From JBBROS01 sp965199595 (lineage in GTDB: Bacteria > Pseudomonadota > Alphaproteobacteria > Acetobacterales > Acetobacteraceae), in contig OZ241182.1 of assembly GCA_965199595.1 (NCBI GenBank), positions 1,860,001 through 1,924,000 of the forward strand: a stretch of 64,000 bases of DNA. The letters run 5' to 3'. The position numbers and the translations under genes were made by a program. Under the pieces are notes generated by a model that worked only from the letters and a program-made list of their open reading frames with translations, made no database searches and had not been told where the DNA came from. Each line of letters starts with the position of its first letter. The stretch's first letter is position 1. Below, piece after piece: positions 16,994 through 25,735 of this stretch.

Positions 16994-18388
16994 ATGACCG
17001 CCCTCTGGCGCCTCTCCGCCACCGACCTTGCCGCGCAGATCCGCAGCCGTGCCGTCTCGGCCCGGGAGGCGGCGGAGGCGGCGCTGTCCCGGCTGGACGC
17101 GGTCAATCCGCAGCTGAACGCCGTCGTCGCGCATGACCCGGCTGCCGTGCGTGCCCGTGCCGACGCCATCGACGCCGCCATTGGCCGGGGCGAGGATGCC
17201 GGCGCGCTGGCAGGCGTGCCGATCACCGTGAAGGTCAATGCGGACCAGGCCGGCTTCGCCACCACCAACGGTCTGGTGCAGCAGAAGGATCTGATCGCCA
17301 GCGCCAACAACCCGTTGGTCGACAACCTGGAACGCGCCGGCGCCGTCATCCTCGGCCGCACCAACACCCCGGCCTTCTCGCTGCGCTGGTTCACCACCAA
17401 CCTGGTGCACGGCGATACCAGCAACCCGCGCGACCGCAGCCTTACGCCCGGCGGTTCCTCCGGCGGTGCCGCCAGCGCGGTCGCGGCTGGCATCGGGCAC
17501 CTGGCGCATGGCACCGACATCGGCGGCTCCATCCGCTACCCCGCCTATGCCTGCGGCGTGCATGGGCTGCGGCCCAGCCTGGGGCGCGTCCCGGCGTGGA
17601 ACAGCAGCGCACCCGAGCGTGCCATCGGGCCGCAGCTGATGGCGGTGTCGGGTCCGCTCGCGCGCACCATCGCGGATTTGCGGGCCGGGCTGGAGGCCAT
17701 GATGGTGGGCGATGCGCGCGACCCCTGGTGGGTGCCGGTGCCGCTGCTGGGTCCACCGGTGGCGAAGCGGGTGGCGCTGTGCCTGCGGCCGGACGGCATG
17801 GCCATCGTGCCCGAAGTCGAGGCGGCGCTGCTGGATGCGGCGCGGCGGCTGGAGGCGGCGGGCTATGTGGTGGACCAGGTGGACCAGGTGCCGGACTTTC
17901 GCGAGGCGACGCAGCTGCAGATGAAGCTGTGGCTGGGCGATGGCTGGGCCGGGTTCCGCGCTGCCGTGGAGAGGGAGGGTGATCCCGGGGCGCTGGCGGT
18001 GATGGAGGGCGTGCGCGCCATGGCGGAGTTGCTGCCGCCGGACGTGATCGCCACCACACTGGTGCGCCGCAACACCATCACGCGGGACTGGACGCGCTTC
18101 CTGGCCGAAACGCCGCTGCTGCTGGTGCCGGTCTCCGGCGAGCTGCCCTTCCCCGATGGGCTGGACAGGCAGGGCGATGCGGCGTGGGCCCGGATTCTGG
18201 AGGCACAATTGATACAGACCGGCCTGCCGCTGATGGGCCTGCCGGGCCTGGTGGTCAGCACCGGGATGGTGGGCACGGTCCCGGTCGGCGTCCAGCTGAT
18301 CGGCCAGCGCTACCGCGAGGACCTGATGCTGGACGCCGGCGCCGCGATCGAGGCGGGCGGCGTGCCGCCGATGCCGGCCGAACTATAG
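16994..18388 (+). CDS. Amidase (amidase signature family)
   Basis: Amidase signature enzyme hydrolysing a carboxamide to acid and ammonia. I start at ATG 16994, 7 bases after GGAG, giving 464 residues. The Ser-cisSer-Lys triad is visible: Lys80 in GVPITVKVNADQAG, the serines of TPGGSSGGAA (155-156), and the nucleophile Ser179 in GTDIGGSIRYPAY. The C-terminus GTVPVGVQLIGQRYRED is typical of the family. The divergent partner is a solute-binding protein gene, suggesting uptake and hydrolysis of an amide or peptide-like compound. The substrate cannot be named. Confidence 0.92.
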   Translation: MTALWRLSATDLAAQIRSRAVSAREAAEAALSRLDAVNPQLNAVVAHDPAAVRARADAIDAAIGRGEDAGALAGVPITVKVNADQAGFATTNGLVQQKDLIASANNPLVDNLERAGAVILGRTNTPAFSLRWFTTNLVHGDTSNPRDRSLTPGGSSGGAASAVAAGIGHLAHGTDIGGSIRYPAYACGVHGLRPSLGRVPAWNSSAPERAIGPQLMAVSGPLARTIADLRAGLEAMMVGDARDPWWVPVPLLGPPVAKRVALCLRPDGMAIVPEVEAALLDAARRLEAAGYVVDQVDQVPDFREATQLQMKLWLGDGWAGFRAAVEREGDPGALAVMEGVRAMAELLPPDVIATTLVRRNTITRDWTRFLAETPLLLVPVSGELPFPDGLDRQGDAAWARILEAQLIQTGLPLMGLPGLVVSTGMVGTVPVGVQLIGQRYREDLMLDAGAAIEAGGVPPMPAEL

Positions 18389-18390
18389 CT

Positions 18391-18711
18391 CTATCGGCGG
18401 CCGGACAGCAGCGCGAGCAGCCCGGCCGCGAGCACGAAGGCGCGCGGCAGGGCCAGCCTGGCGTCCCCGTGCCGCAGCTCGCTGACCATCACCGCGGTGG
18501 AGACGCCGGTCACCAGGGCGCCGCCGAGCCGCCGCGTCGAGCCTGGGATCATCAGCACGCCGCCCGCGGTCTCCGCCAGGGCAGCGGCCTGCATGGCCTG
18601 GTCGGACCAGCCGAGATGGCGGAACATGGCGGCATAGCCGCGGTTGCCGATCAGCTTGTCGCCGCCCGCCACCGCGATGGCCCCGCCGAACAACGCCAGT
18701 ATTGTCTTCAT
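18391..18711 (-). CDS. Small DoxX-like membrane protein
   Basis: A 106-residue, largely hydrophobic protein with about four membrane segments, resembling DoxX/DoxD-like proteins of uncertain function. I choose ATG 18711 because AGGAGGA lies 6 bases upstream. The longer frame starting at 18891 runs into the neighbouring hydrolase gene. The visible family-like features are a small start MKTILALFGGAIAVAGGDKL, a helix with ALAETAGGVLMI, and a final helix ending LLALLSGRR. It follows the hydrolase gene on the same strand at 47 bases and converges with the amidase gene. Confidence 0.72.
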   Translation of the reverse strand: MKTILALFGGAIAVAGGDKLIGNRGYAAMFRHLGWSDQAMQAAALAETAGGVLMIPGSTRRLGGALVTGVSTAVMVSELRHGDARLALPRAFVLAAGLLALLSGRR

Positions 18712-18758
18712 GGATCGTCCTCCTGCCGCCATCAACGCGGCCGGGGAGCCTGCGTTCG

Positions 18759-19997
18759 TTACGATGCCAGGCGCACCACGGCGTCCAGCAGCACCTGCGC
18801 GCCGGCCGCCAGCTGCTCGGCAGAGGTGTACTCCGCCGCGTTGTGGCTGATGCCGCCGCGGCTCGGCACGAAGATCATGGCGCTGGGGCACAGTGCAGCC
18901 ACCAGCACGCTGTCATGCCCGGCAGCGGCCAGGGCATCCCGCGTGGAGAGCTGCCGGGCCTCCGCCACCTCCCGCAGCAACGCGCCCAGCCCGGCGTCGA
19001 AGTGCACGGGGCCGAAGCGTGCGTAGGGGTCGATCGCCACGGTGACGTCGCGGCGGGTGGCGATGGCGTGCAACCCGGCCAGCAACGCCTGCTCCATGGC
19101 GGCGGCGCCGGCCTCGTCGCGGTGGCGCACATCCATGTGCAGCCGGGTCAGGCTGGGCACGGCGCCACGGGCGTTGGGCTCGTTCTGGATCCAGGCTGCG
19201 GAGGAGCGGCCGCCGGGTTCCGCGTGCTGGCCGACGCGCTCCGCCGCCAGGATCATCTCGGCGGCCGCGGCCAGGCTGTCCCGGCGGTCGGGCATCGCGG
19301 TGGCGCCGACATGGCTGGGCCGGCCCGTGACGGTGACGCGGAAATAGCGCGCCTGCATGGTGCCGGTGACGATGCCGATCGCCGCGCCCCCGGCCTCCAG
19401 CATCGGCCCCTGTTCGATGTGCGGCTCCAGCCAGCAGGCCCAGTCGCGCGGGGCTGGGGGTGAGAGGCCGACCTGGCCGCTCTCGACCAGCGCCTCCGCC
19501 ACGCTGATGCCGTCATCGTCCATGACCGCCAGCGCCTGTTCCAGCGTCATGTCCCCGGCATGCACGCGGCTGCCCATCATGGCGGGTGCGAAGCGGGTGC
19601 CCTCCTCGTTGGTCCAGACCACCAGCTCCAGCGGCGCCGCCAGGGGTATGCCGTGCAGCGCCCGCATCACCTCCAGCCCGGCCAGCACGCCGAACACGCC
19701 GTCGAACCGTCCGCCGGTCGGCACGGTGTCCAGGTGGCTGCCGAAGGCCACGGCGGGGCGGTGGGCGGTGCCGGGCCGGCGCAGGAACAGGTTGCCGATG
19801 CCGTCGCGATGCAGCTTCAGCCCCAGCGGCTCCGCCCAGTGCAGCACCAGGTTGCGCGCCTCGGCCTCGGCTGCGGAGAGGGCGGGGCGGTTGCTGCCGC
19901 CGTCCGGGGTGGCGCCGATGCGGGCGATGTCCATGTGCGACTGCCACAGCCGGTCGCGGTCGATGCCGGGGCCTAGTCCTGTATCGGATGATGGCAC
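18759..19997 (-). CDS. Zn-dependent M20 hydrolase (allantoate/N-carbamoyl amino acid amidohydrolase family)
   Basis: Binuclear zinc amidohydrolase of the hydantoinase/carbamoylase group (AllC/HyuC-like), removing N-carbamoyl or related groups from amino acids. From the GTG at 19997, preceded by a GGGGGAT site, it is 412 residues. The N-terminal IDRDRLWQSHMDIARIG fits the family start. Metal and catalytic residues are seen in AFGSHLDTVPTGGRFDG (His88 and the Asps), VVWTNEEGTRF (Glu pair), LEPHIEQGPML and the C-terminal GGISHNAAEYT. The 5' end overlaps the ABC ATPase gene by 25 bases, so it is the terminal enzyme of the import operon. Confidence 0.9.
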   Translation of the reverse strand: MPSSDTGLGPGIDRDRLWQSHMDIARIGATPDGGSNRPALSAAEAEARNLVLHWAEPLGLKLHRDGIGNLFLRRPGTAHRPAVAFGSHLDTVPTGGRFDGVFGVLAGLEVMRALHGIPLAAPLELVVWTNEEGTRFAPAMMGSRVHAGDMTLEQALAVMDDDGISVAEALVESGQVGLSPPAPRDWACWLEPHIEQGPMLEAGGAAIGIVTGTMQARYFRVTVTGRPSHVGATAMPDRRDSLAAAAEMILAAERVGQHAEPGGRSSAAWIQNEPNARGAVPSLTRLHMDVRHRDEAGAAAMEQALLAGLHAIATRRDVTVAIDPYARFGPVHFDAGLGALLREVAEARQLSTRDALAAAGHDSVLVAALCPSAMIFVPSRGGISHNAAEYTSAEQLAAGAQVLLDAVVRLAS

Positions 19998-20935
19998 GCG
20001 TATCCCCCTGCACCATTGCTCGTCCAAACCGGATACTCGACCCGGCAAACCTCTGTCGCGCGCTCGCATCGTGGGTGGAAGTGGCACCCGGATGGCGGAT
20101 TCGCCGCCGAAGGGATCTCGCCGACGACCCGGGGCAGCACGCCGCGCCGGGTGGGGTCCGGAATGGGCGATGCGTCGCGCAGCACGCGCGTGTAGGGATG
20201 GCGCGGGCGGGCGAACACCTCCGCGACCGTGCCCTGCTCCACGATCCGGCCCAGGTACATCACCGCGACCCGGCTGCAGAACCAGCGCACCACCGCCAGG
20301 TCGTGGCTGACGAACACGAAGGCCAGGCCGCGCCGGGTCTGCAGGTCCCGCAGCAGCATCAGCACCTGGGCCTGCACCGATACGTCCAGCGCGGACACCG
20401 GCTCGTCCGCCACCACCAGTTCGGGGCGCAGCGCCAGGGCGCGGGCGATGCCGATGCGCTGCCGCTGACCGCCGCTGAAGGCGTGGGGGTGGCGGCTGGC
20501 CGCGGCAGCGGGCAGGCCGACCTCCTCCAGCAGCGCGCCGGCCTGGGCCAGGGCATCCGCACCGCGGGCGAGGCCATGGACGCGGAGGGGTTCGGCCAGG
20601 GTCTGGCCGATGGTGCGGGCCGGGTTCAGCGAGGAGTAGGGGTCCTGGAACACGATCTGCATGCGCCGGCGCAGGGCCTGGAGCGCCGGGCCACGCGCCG
20701 CCAGCATGTCCTGCCCGGCGAACCGCACGCGGCCGCCATCGGGTTCGACCAGCCGCATCAGCGCGCGGGCGGCGGTGCTCTTGCCGCAACCGCTCTCGCC
20801 CACCAGGCCGAACGCCTCCCCGGCCCGAACGTGGAACGTCACGCCATCCACGGCGCGGACCGTGGTGGTGACGGCGCGGGGGAAGCCCCTGGTCTGGGTG
20901 AAGTGCTTCACCAGGCCCTCGACTTCGAGGATCAT
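19973..20935 (-). CDS. ABC importer ATPase, peptide/opine type (DppF/OppF-like)
   Basis: One of two ATPases powering the importer of this operon. From ATG 20935 it is 320 residues. Walker A is GESGCGKST (about 46-54), the Q-loop is IVFQDPYSSLNPA, the signature is FSGGQRQRIG, Walker B is LVVADEPVSALD, and the H-loop is VFVSHDLAVV. The C-terminal oligopeptide/dipeptide extension has the CxxxP-like cysteines (GCHFHPRCERATEVC), which in relatives bind an Fe-S cluster. Its start overlaps the permease stop as ATGA. The much longer frame starting at 21550 is only the shadow of the permease. Confidence 0.93.
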   Translation of the reverse strand: MILEVEGLVKHFTQTRGFPRAVTTTVRAVDGVTFHVRAGEAFGLVGESGCGKSTAARALMRLVEPDGGRVRFAGQDMLAARGPALQALRRRMQIVFQDPYSSLNPARTIGQTLAEPLRVHGLARGADALAQAGALLEEVGLPAAAASRHPHAFSGGQRQRIGIARALALRPELVVADEPVSALDVSVQAQVLMLLRDLQTRRGLAFVFVSHDLAVVRWFCSRVAVMYLGRIVEQGTVAEVFARPRHPYTRVLRDASPIPDPTRRGVLPRVVGEIPSAANPPSGCHFHPRCERATEVCRVEYPVWTSNGAGGYACHHPIQD

Positions 20936-21750
20936 TGGCTGAGCTTCGGGTCGGTGGCGTCGCGCAGGCCGTCGCCCACCATGTTCAGCCCGAGCACCAG
21001 CAGCAGGATGGCCAGCCCCGGGAAGATGCTGAGCCAGGAGGCGTCGAGGATGTTCTCGAACCCGTCCCGCATCATGCCGCCCCAGGTGGGGGTGGGGGGC
21101 GAGACGCCGAGGCCGATGAATGAGAGGCTCGCCTCGGTGCGCACCGCCGTCGCCATCCACAGGGAGCCCATGACCAGGATCTCGGAGAGGATGTTGGGCA
21201 GGATGTGCACGAACAGGATGCGGGCATGGCTGAAGCCCAGCGAGCGCCCGGCCTCGACATAGGCGCGCTCCTTCAGGCTCAGCACCGGGGCGCGGGCGAT
21301 GCGGGCGAAGGGGGCGACGGCGGTGAGCGCGATGGCGAAGACGAGGTTCTGGATGTCCGGGCCCAGCAGCGCCACGACGATCAGCCCGAGGATCAGGCTG
21401 GGGAAGCTCAGCAGCACGTCCATCACCTGCATCACGATCAGGTCGGTGCGGCCGCCGACATAGCCCGCGACCATGCCGATGGCGCCACCCACGAAGATGG
21501 CGGCGGCGATGGAGGAGACGGCCACCACCAGGCTGATGCGCGCCCCCCACAGGATGCGCGACAGCACGTCCCGCCCATAGGCGTCGGTGCCGAACAGGAA
21601 CTCCCGGGAGGGTGGGGACAGGCGTTCCAGGATGTTCTGGTCCAGCGGATCATAGGGCGCGATCCAGGGGGCGAGCACCGCGCCTGCGACGATCAGCAGG
21701 CAGAGCAGGGCGCCGATGCTGGTGATGGGATAGGCGAGGATGCGCCTCAT
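20932..21750 (-). CDS. ABC importer permease, DppC/OppC-like
   Basis: Second membrane subunit of the peptide-type importer, 272 residues with about six transmembrane helices. The family-typical segment FLFGTDAYGRDVLSRILWGA follows the first helix. The EAA coupling motif that contacts the ATPase is YVEAGRSLGFSHARIL. The SFIGLGVSPPTPTWGGMM motif near the C-terminus is characteristic of DppC. It lies 19 bases downstream of the DppB-like gene and overlaps the ATPase gene. Confidence 0.94.
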   Translation of the reverse strand: MRRILAYPITSIGALLCLLIVAGAVLAPWIAPYDPLDQNILERLSPPSREFLFGTDAYGRDVLSRILWGARISLVVAVSSIAAAIFVGGAIGMVAGYVGGRTDLIVMQVMDVLLSFPSLILGLIVVALLGPDIQNLVFAIALTAVAPFARIARAPVLSLKERAYVEAGRSLGFSHARILFVHILPNILSEILVMGSLWMATAVRTEASLSFIGLGVSPPTPTWGGMMRDGFENILDASWLSIFPGLAILLLVLGLNMVGDGLRDATDPKLSQ

Positions 21751-21769
21751 GCGCGCTTCACGGCGCCGG

Positions 21770-22711
21770 TCATGCGCGTTTCACACGGGGGTCGATGAAG
21801 CCGTAGGTAAGGTCCGTGATGAGGTTTACCAGCACGATCAGGAAGCAGTAGATCACCATCAGTCCTTGCAGCATCGTGTAGTCCCGCTGGTTCAGCGCGC
21901 CGACGATGATCTTGCCCAGACCCGGGCGGTTGAACACGATCTCGGTCAGCACCGAATTGCCCAGCAGGATGCCGACATACAGGCCCACCACCGTCACCAC
22001 CGGCATCGCTGCATTCCGCAGCCCGTGCCGCCACACGATGGTGCGGCCCGGCACGCCCTTGGCCCGCGCCGTCCGCATGTAGTCCTCCCCCAGCACCTGC
22101 AGCATGGAGGAGCGGGTGACGCGCGTGATGTAGGCCGCCATCACCAGCCCCAGCGTCGTCGCCGGCAGCACCAGCTTGGTCAGGCGGTCCACCGGGTCCA
22201 TCAGGTTGGCATTGCCGATCACCGGGAAGATGCGCCAGTGCAGCGCGAAGGCCAGCAGCAGGAAGATGCCGGAGACGAACACCGGGAAGCTGAGCCCGAC
22301 GAGGCTGAGCAGGCGGGCGGCGACGTCGATCCAGCGGTTGCGGTGCCGGGCCGCGGCCACCCCGGCCGGCACGCCGATGGCGACGCCGATCACCATGGCG
22401 GCCAGGGTGAGGTCGATGGTGTGGGGCAGCACCGCCGCCACATCGGTGACGATGGGGCGGCCCGTCACCATGGAGTTGCCGAAGTCGCCGACCAGCGAGT
22501 GGCTGAGGAACTCGACGTACTGGGTCAGCAGCGGCCGGTCCACGCCCAGCCTGGTGCGCAGGGCGGCGACGGCGTCCGGCGTGGCGCGGTCGCCGAGGAT
22601 GGCGATGGCCGGGTCCCCGGGGACGACGCGGACCAGCAGGAACACGAGCGTCAGCACGGCGATCAGCGTGGGGATGGCGGCGAGCAGGCGGCGGACGACG
22701 TAGAGGATCAT
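21770..22711 (-). CDS. ABC importer permease, DppB/OppB-like
   Basis: First membrane subunit of the importer. From ATG 22711 it is 313 residues. It begins with the standard MILYVVRRLLAAIPTLIAV helix and has VVPGDPA, the periplasmic-loop segment LGVDRPLLTQYVEFL, and the EAA motif YMRTARAKGVPGRTIVWRH. The C-terminus ends NLITDLTYGFIDPRVK, as in DppB. The ATG overlaps the stop of the small Cys-rich gene. A longer frame beginning at 22828 lies inside that gene. Confidence 0.94.
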   Translation of the reverse strand: MILYVVRRLLAAIPTLIAVLTLVFLLVRVVPGDPAIAILGDRATPDAVAALRTRLGVDRPLLTQYVEFLSHSLVGDFGNSMVTGRPIVTDVAAVLPHTIDLTLAAMVIGVAIGVPAGVAAARHRNRWIDVAARLLSLVGLSFPVFVSGIFLLLAFALHWRIFPVIGNANLMDPVDRLTKLVLPATTLGLVMAAYITRVTRSSMLQVLGEDYMRTARAKGVPGRTIVWRHGLRNAAMPVVTVVGLYVGILLGNSVLTEIVFNRPGLGKIIVGALNQRDYTMLQGLMVIYCFLIVLVNLITDLTYGFIDPRVKRA

Positions 22712-22983
22712 GGGGCGCCGTCGTCGTAGGGCGGCTTGAACCAGCGGCGCTTCAGGTCCGCCAGCTGCGGCACGTCCAGCCGCAGCGCCTCGGCCGGCAC
22801 CACCGCATCCATGCCGCAGAGCGGGCACAGCGCCGTCTGGTCCTCGTCGGTCCAGGCGATCACCTGGTCGGCCCGGAACAGGCCCAGGCAGTGGAAGCAG
22901 CCGCAGCCGCCGGAGAGCGCGCGGCGGTTGCGGATCGCCGCGCGTTGGGCCGTCACCTGCATGGCGTCGGTCATGTCATCCAT
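22708..22983 (-). CDS. Small Cys-rich, zinc-ribbon-like cytoplasmic protein
   Basis: A 91-residue protein (or 88 from the next ATG) with two cysteine clusters: GCGCFHC (Cys27, 29, 32) and ALCPLCGMD (Cys53, 56). The CxxC pairs suggest a zinc ribbon. The central RADQVIAWTDEDQTALCPLCG and the C-terminal tail KRRWFKPPYDD resemble uncharacterised cytoplasmic proteins found in amino-acid catabolic loci. It overlaps the FAD oxidase stop at its 5' end and the permease start at its 3' end, so its synthesis is locked into the operon. The function is unknown; a regulator or metallochaperone is a guess only. Confidence 0.75.
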   Translation of the reverse strand: MDDMTDAMQVTAQRAAIRNRRALSGGCGCFHCLGLFRADQVIAWTDEDQTALCPLCGMDAVVPAEALRLDVPQLADLKRRWFKPPYDDGAP

Positions 22984-24139
22984 GCAGGGTGATCGGCTCG
23001 TTGGCGCCGTTCCAGCCGGTGAAGCGGGCGGCGGCGAAGGGGGCGAGGTCGAAGGCCGGGTTCGTCCCGGTCGCGAGCCCGGCGAGAATGCGCCCGGTGA
23101 CGGGACCGAGCCCGAAGCCGTGCCCCGAGAAGCCCATCCCCACCACCACGTTCGCCAGACCCCGCGCATGGTCCAGCACCGGCAGCGCATCCGGCGTCAG
23201 GTCGATCAACCCGGCCCACACCGCCTCGATCGGCGCATCGGCGAAGGCGGGCACCACCGCGCCGAAGGTCTGCACCACCAGGCCCAGCGCCTCGGCCGGC
23301 GGATGCACCGCAGGGCGCACGCCGCCTACAACAACTCCGGTAAAGGGCCGGGCGCCGCTGGTCACGCGGAAGCAGCCATCCGCCTGCTGCCGGCCGGCAC
23401 AATCGGCGTTCGCCACCCCGATCACCTGCCGCAGCACCGGCTTCAGCGGCACGGAGCGCATGGCGGCCACCAGCTGCACCTCGATCGGCATCGCGGCGCC
23501 CAGCGGGGCCAGCAGCTCGTTGCCCAGCACCCCGGCGGTGACGATCACCTGGTCGCAGGCGATGCGCCCCCGATCCGTCCGCACCGCCACGGCCCGGCCG
23601 CCCCCGGTCTCGATCGCCTGCACCCGCTCGCCGAACCGCGTCGCCACCCCGGCGCGCACCCCGGCCTCGACAAAGGCATTGACGGTGGCAGCCGGGTCGG
23701 CGTGGCCGTCCGTTGCGCAGTGGCAGGCCGCCAGCACATCGGGGCTGACGGCGGGCGCCGCCGCCTGCACCGCGTCGCCGCGCAGCAGCACCACGTCGAG
23801 GCCGGCGGCCGCCTGGTCCCGCACCAGCTGCTCGATCACCGGCACCTCGGCCGCGGTGCGGGCCAGGCGGAGATTGCCCTCCTGCCGATACCGCACATCG
23901 GCGCCCAGCCGTTCGCCGAGCGTTTCCCACTGCCGCACCGCGGCCCGGATCAGCGGCAGCTCCGCCGGGTGCCGCCCGGATTGCCGCACGCCGGCGAGGG
24001 TCCAGCCGGAGGCCATGGCCGCCGGGCCCCAACGGTCCAGCAGCACGACGGAGAGCCCGGCCTCCGCCAGCTCCAGCGCGGTGGCGGCACCGCTGATCCC
24101 GGCGCCGATGACGACCGCGTCGGCCGTGACGGTGCTCAC
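22976..24139 (-). CDS. FAD-dependent amine/amino-acid oxidoreductase (DAO family)
   Basis: Flavoenzyme of the D-amino acid oxidase / sarcosine oxidase-beta superfamily, oxidising a secondary amine or amino acid. It is 387 residues. The N-terminal dinucleotide-binding motif is AVVIGAGISGAATALELA (GxGxxG at 12-17), followed by LLDRWGPAAMASGWTLAGVR. The C-terminal FAD region GMGFSGHGFGLGPVTGRILA is typical. Its ATG overlaps the binding-protein stop (ATGA), and its stop overlaps the next gene. The operon partners (importer, SDR, amidohydrolase) suggest it acts on an imported N-substituted compound. Confidence 0.9.
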   Translation of the reverse strand: MSTVTADAVVIGAGISGAATALELAEAGLSVVLLDRWGPAAMASGWTLAGVRQSGRHPAELPLIRAAVRQWETLGERLGADVRYRQEGNLRLARTAAEVPVIEQLVRDQAAAGLDVVLLRGDAVQAAAPAVSPDVLAACHCATDGHADPAATVNAFVEAGVRAGVATRFGERVQAIETGGGRAVAVRTDRGRIACDQVIVTAGVLGNELLAPLGAAMPIEVQLVAAMRSVPLKPVLRQVIGVANADCAGRQQADGCFRVTSGARPFTGVVVGGVRPAVHPPAEALGLVVQTFGAVVPAFADAPIEAVWAGLIDLTPDALPVLDHARGLANVVVGMGFSGHGFGLGPVTGRILAGLATGTNPAFDLAPFAAARFTGWNGANEPITLHG

Positions 24140-25674
24140 TTGAAGTGCGTCGCCTCGGTCAGCAGCGGGCCGAGCGACAGCGAGCCGTCGAGCTTGTAGC
24201 CGTAGTCCAGAGTGTCATGATGCGCGAACACCAGCAGCGTCTCGAACATCGGCACGGCGCACACCGCGGCAATGATCTTGCGCTGCGCGGTGTGCCACAG
24301 GGCGATCTGCTTGGCGGCGTCAGGCTCGGTGCGGGCTTCGTCGATCTCCTTGTCGGCGACGTTGCAATGGCTGAAGTTGGTCACCGCGGTCGGCGTCTTG
24401 ACGATGCTGCGGCTGTGGAAGAACTGGGTCAGATAGGTGTCGGCGATCGGGAAGCGCGCCGCCGAGTAGTACACCAGCGGGCTCAGGTCCTGGCGGATCT
24501 GTGCATGGAAGGTGGCGTGCTCGACCACCTGGATATCAAGGTTGATGCCGGCCCGCTTCAGCTGCGCCTGGAACACCTGCATCGCCGTCAGCATCTCCGG
24601 CAGCTGGCTCTGGATCACCTTCACCGTCAGGCCGTTGGGATAGCCGGCCTCGGTCAGCAGCGCCTTGGCCTTGGCGATGTCCGGACCCAGCAGACCGTTA
24701 TCCGCGGTGAAGCCGAGATAGCCGCGCGGCACCACGCTCTGCGCCTCCCGGCTCACATCGGCACCGCGCCAGCGCACCAGCTCGGGCCGGTTCACCGCCA
24801 TCGCCACCGCCTGGCGCACGCGGATGTCGTCGAAGGGCTTGGATGTGGTGTTCAGGTACAGCTCCGCCTCCTCGGCGGGCTCGAAGATGTCCAGCACGGT
24901 GTGCGGCAGCTGGCGGGTGCGGTTGACCCAGGTCTGGTCGGCGCGGCCGTAGTTGAGGTCCAGCTCGCCGGCCTGGAAGGCAAGGTCGCGCGAGGCGTCG
25001 CTCGGGATGAACTTGTAGCTGACCTTGGCGATCTGGGGCTTGCCGCGGAAATAATGCTCGTTGGCCACCAGCTCCAGCGACTGGTTCGGCGTCAGGCTGC
25101 TGAACGCGAAGGGTCCGGTGCCGATCGGTGCGCGCTGGAAGCCGTCGCCGAGCTTTTCCACGGCCTTCCTGCTGACGATGTAGCCCTGGCTGTAGTTCAC
25201 CACTTTGCCCAACAGGCTCGGCACCACCTCCTTCAGCGTGATCCTGACGGTGTAGGGGTCCAGCGCCTCCACCGTCTCGAAGGCGGCAAGCTCACCGGCG
25301 AAGGCCGAGGTCTTGGCGTCGGCGGCCTTCTTCAGGCTGAACACCACGTCATCCGCGGTCATCTCGCCATAGCCGCCATGGAACATCACGCTGTGGCGCA
25401 GGTGGAAGGTCCAGGTCTTCTTGTCGGCGCTGCTCTCCCAGCGTTCGGCCAGGTCGGGCTCGATGCGGGCCGGGTCCATGCTGCCGGGCGGGAAGCGCAC
25501 CAGGGCGTTGAACATCCAGCCGACCGGGATGCGGTCGATGGTGCTGACGGCGAAATGCGGGTCGAGCCGGCCAGCATCCTGCGCCGCGATCCCCACGGTC
25601 AGCGTGGTCTTGGGCTGGGCGATGGCAGGCACGCTGAGCAGCAGCGAGGCGGCCAACAGGGCGGCGCGGAACAT
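24136..25674 (-). CDS. ABC transporter solute-binding protein, family 5
   Basis: Periplasmic binding component of the operon's importer, 512 residues. It has a clear signal peptide (MFRAALLAASLLLSVPAIAQ) and a strong AGGAGATAGCC site before the ATG. Family features include GRLDPHFAVSTIDRIPVGWMF, the LAERWESSADKKTWTFHLR and SVMFHGGYGEMTADDVVFS segments, and IRVRQAVAMAVNRPELVRW. There is no lipobox, so it is soluble in the periplasm. It is separated from the SDR gene by 61 bases and coupled downstream to the FAD oxidase by ATGA. Confidence 0.93.
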   Translation of the reverse strand: MFRAALLAASLLLSVPAIAQPKTTLTVGIAAQDAGRLDPHFAVSTIDRIPVGWMFNALVRFPPGSMDPARIEPDLAERWESSADKKTWTFHLRHSVMFHGGYGEMTADDVVFSLKKAADAKTSAFAGELAAFETVEALDPYTVRITLKEVVPSLLGKVVNYSQGYIVSRKAVEKLGDGFQRAPIGTGPFAFSSLTPNQSLELVANEHYFRGKPQIAKVSYKFIPSDASRDLAFQAGELDLNYGRADQTWVNRTRQLPHTVLDIFEPAEEAELYLNTTSKPFDDIRVRQAVAMAVNRPELVRWRGADVSREAQSVVPRGYLGFTADNGLLGPDIAKAKALLTEAGYPNGLTVKVIQSQLPEMLTAMQVFQAQLKRAGINLDIQVVEHATFHAQIRQDLSPLVYYSAARFPIADTYLTQFFHSRSIVKTPTAVTNFSHCNVADKEIDEARTEPDAAKQIALWHTAQRKIIAAVCAVPMFETLLVFAHHDTLDYGYKLDGSLSLGPLLTEATHFK

Positions 25675-25735
25675 GGCTATCTCCTGACGAATGCGTGATC
25701 GTGCCGCAACGCCGGCGGGAATGCCACCCTTGACC

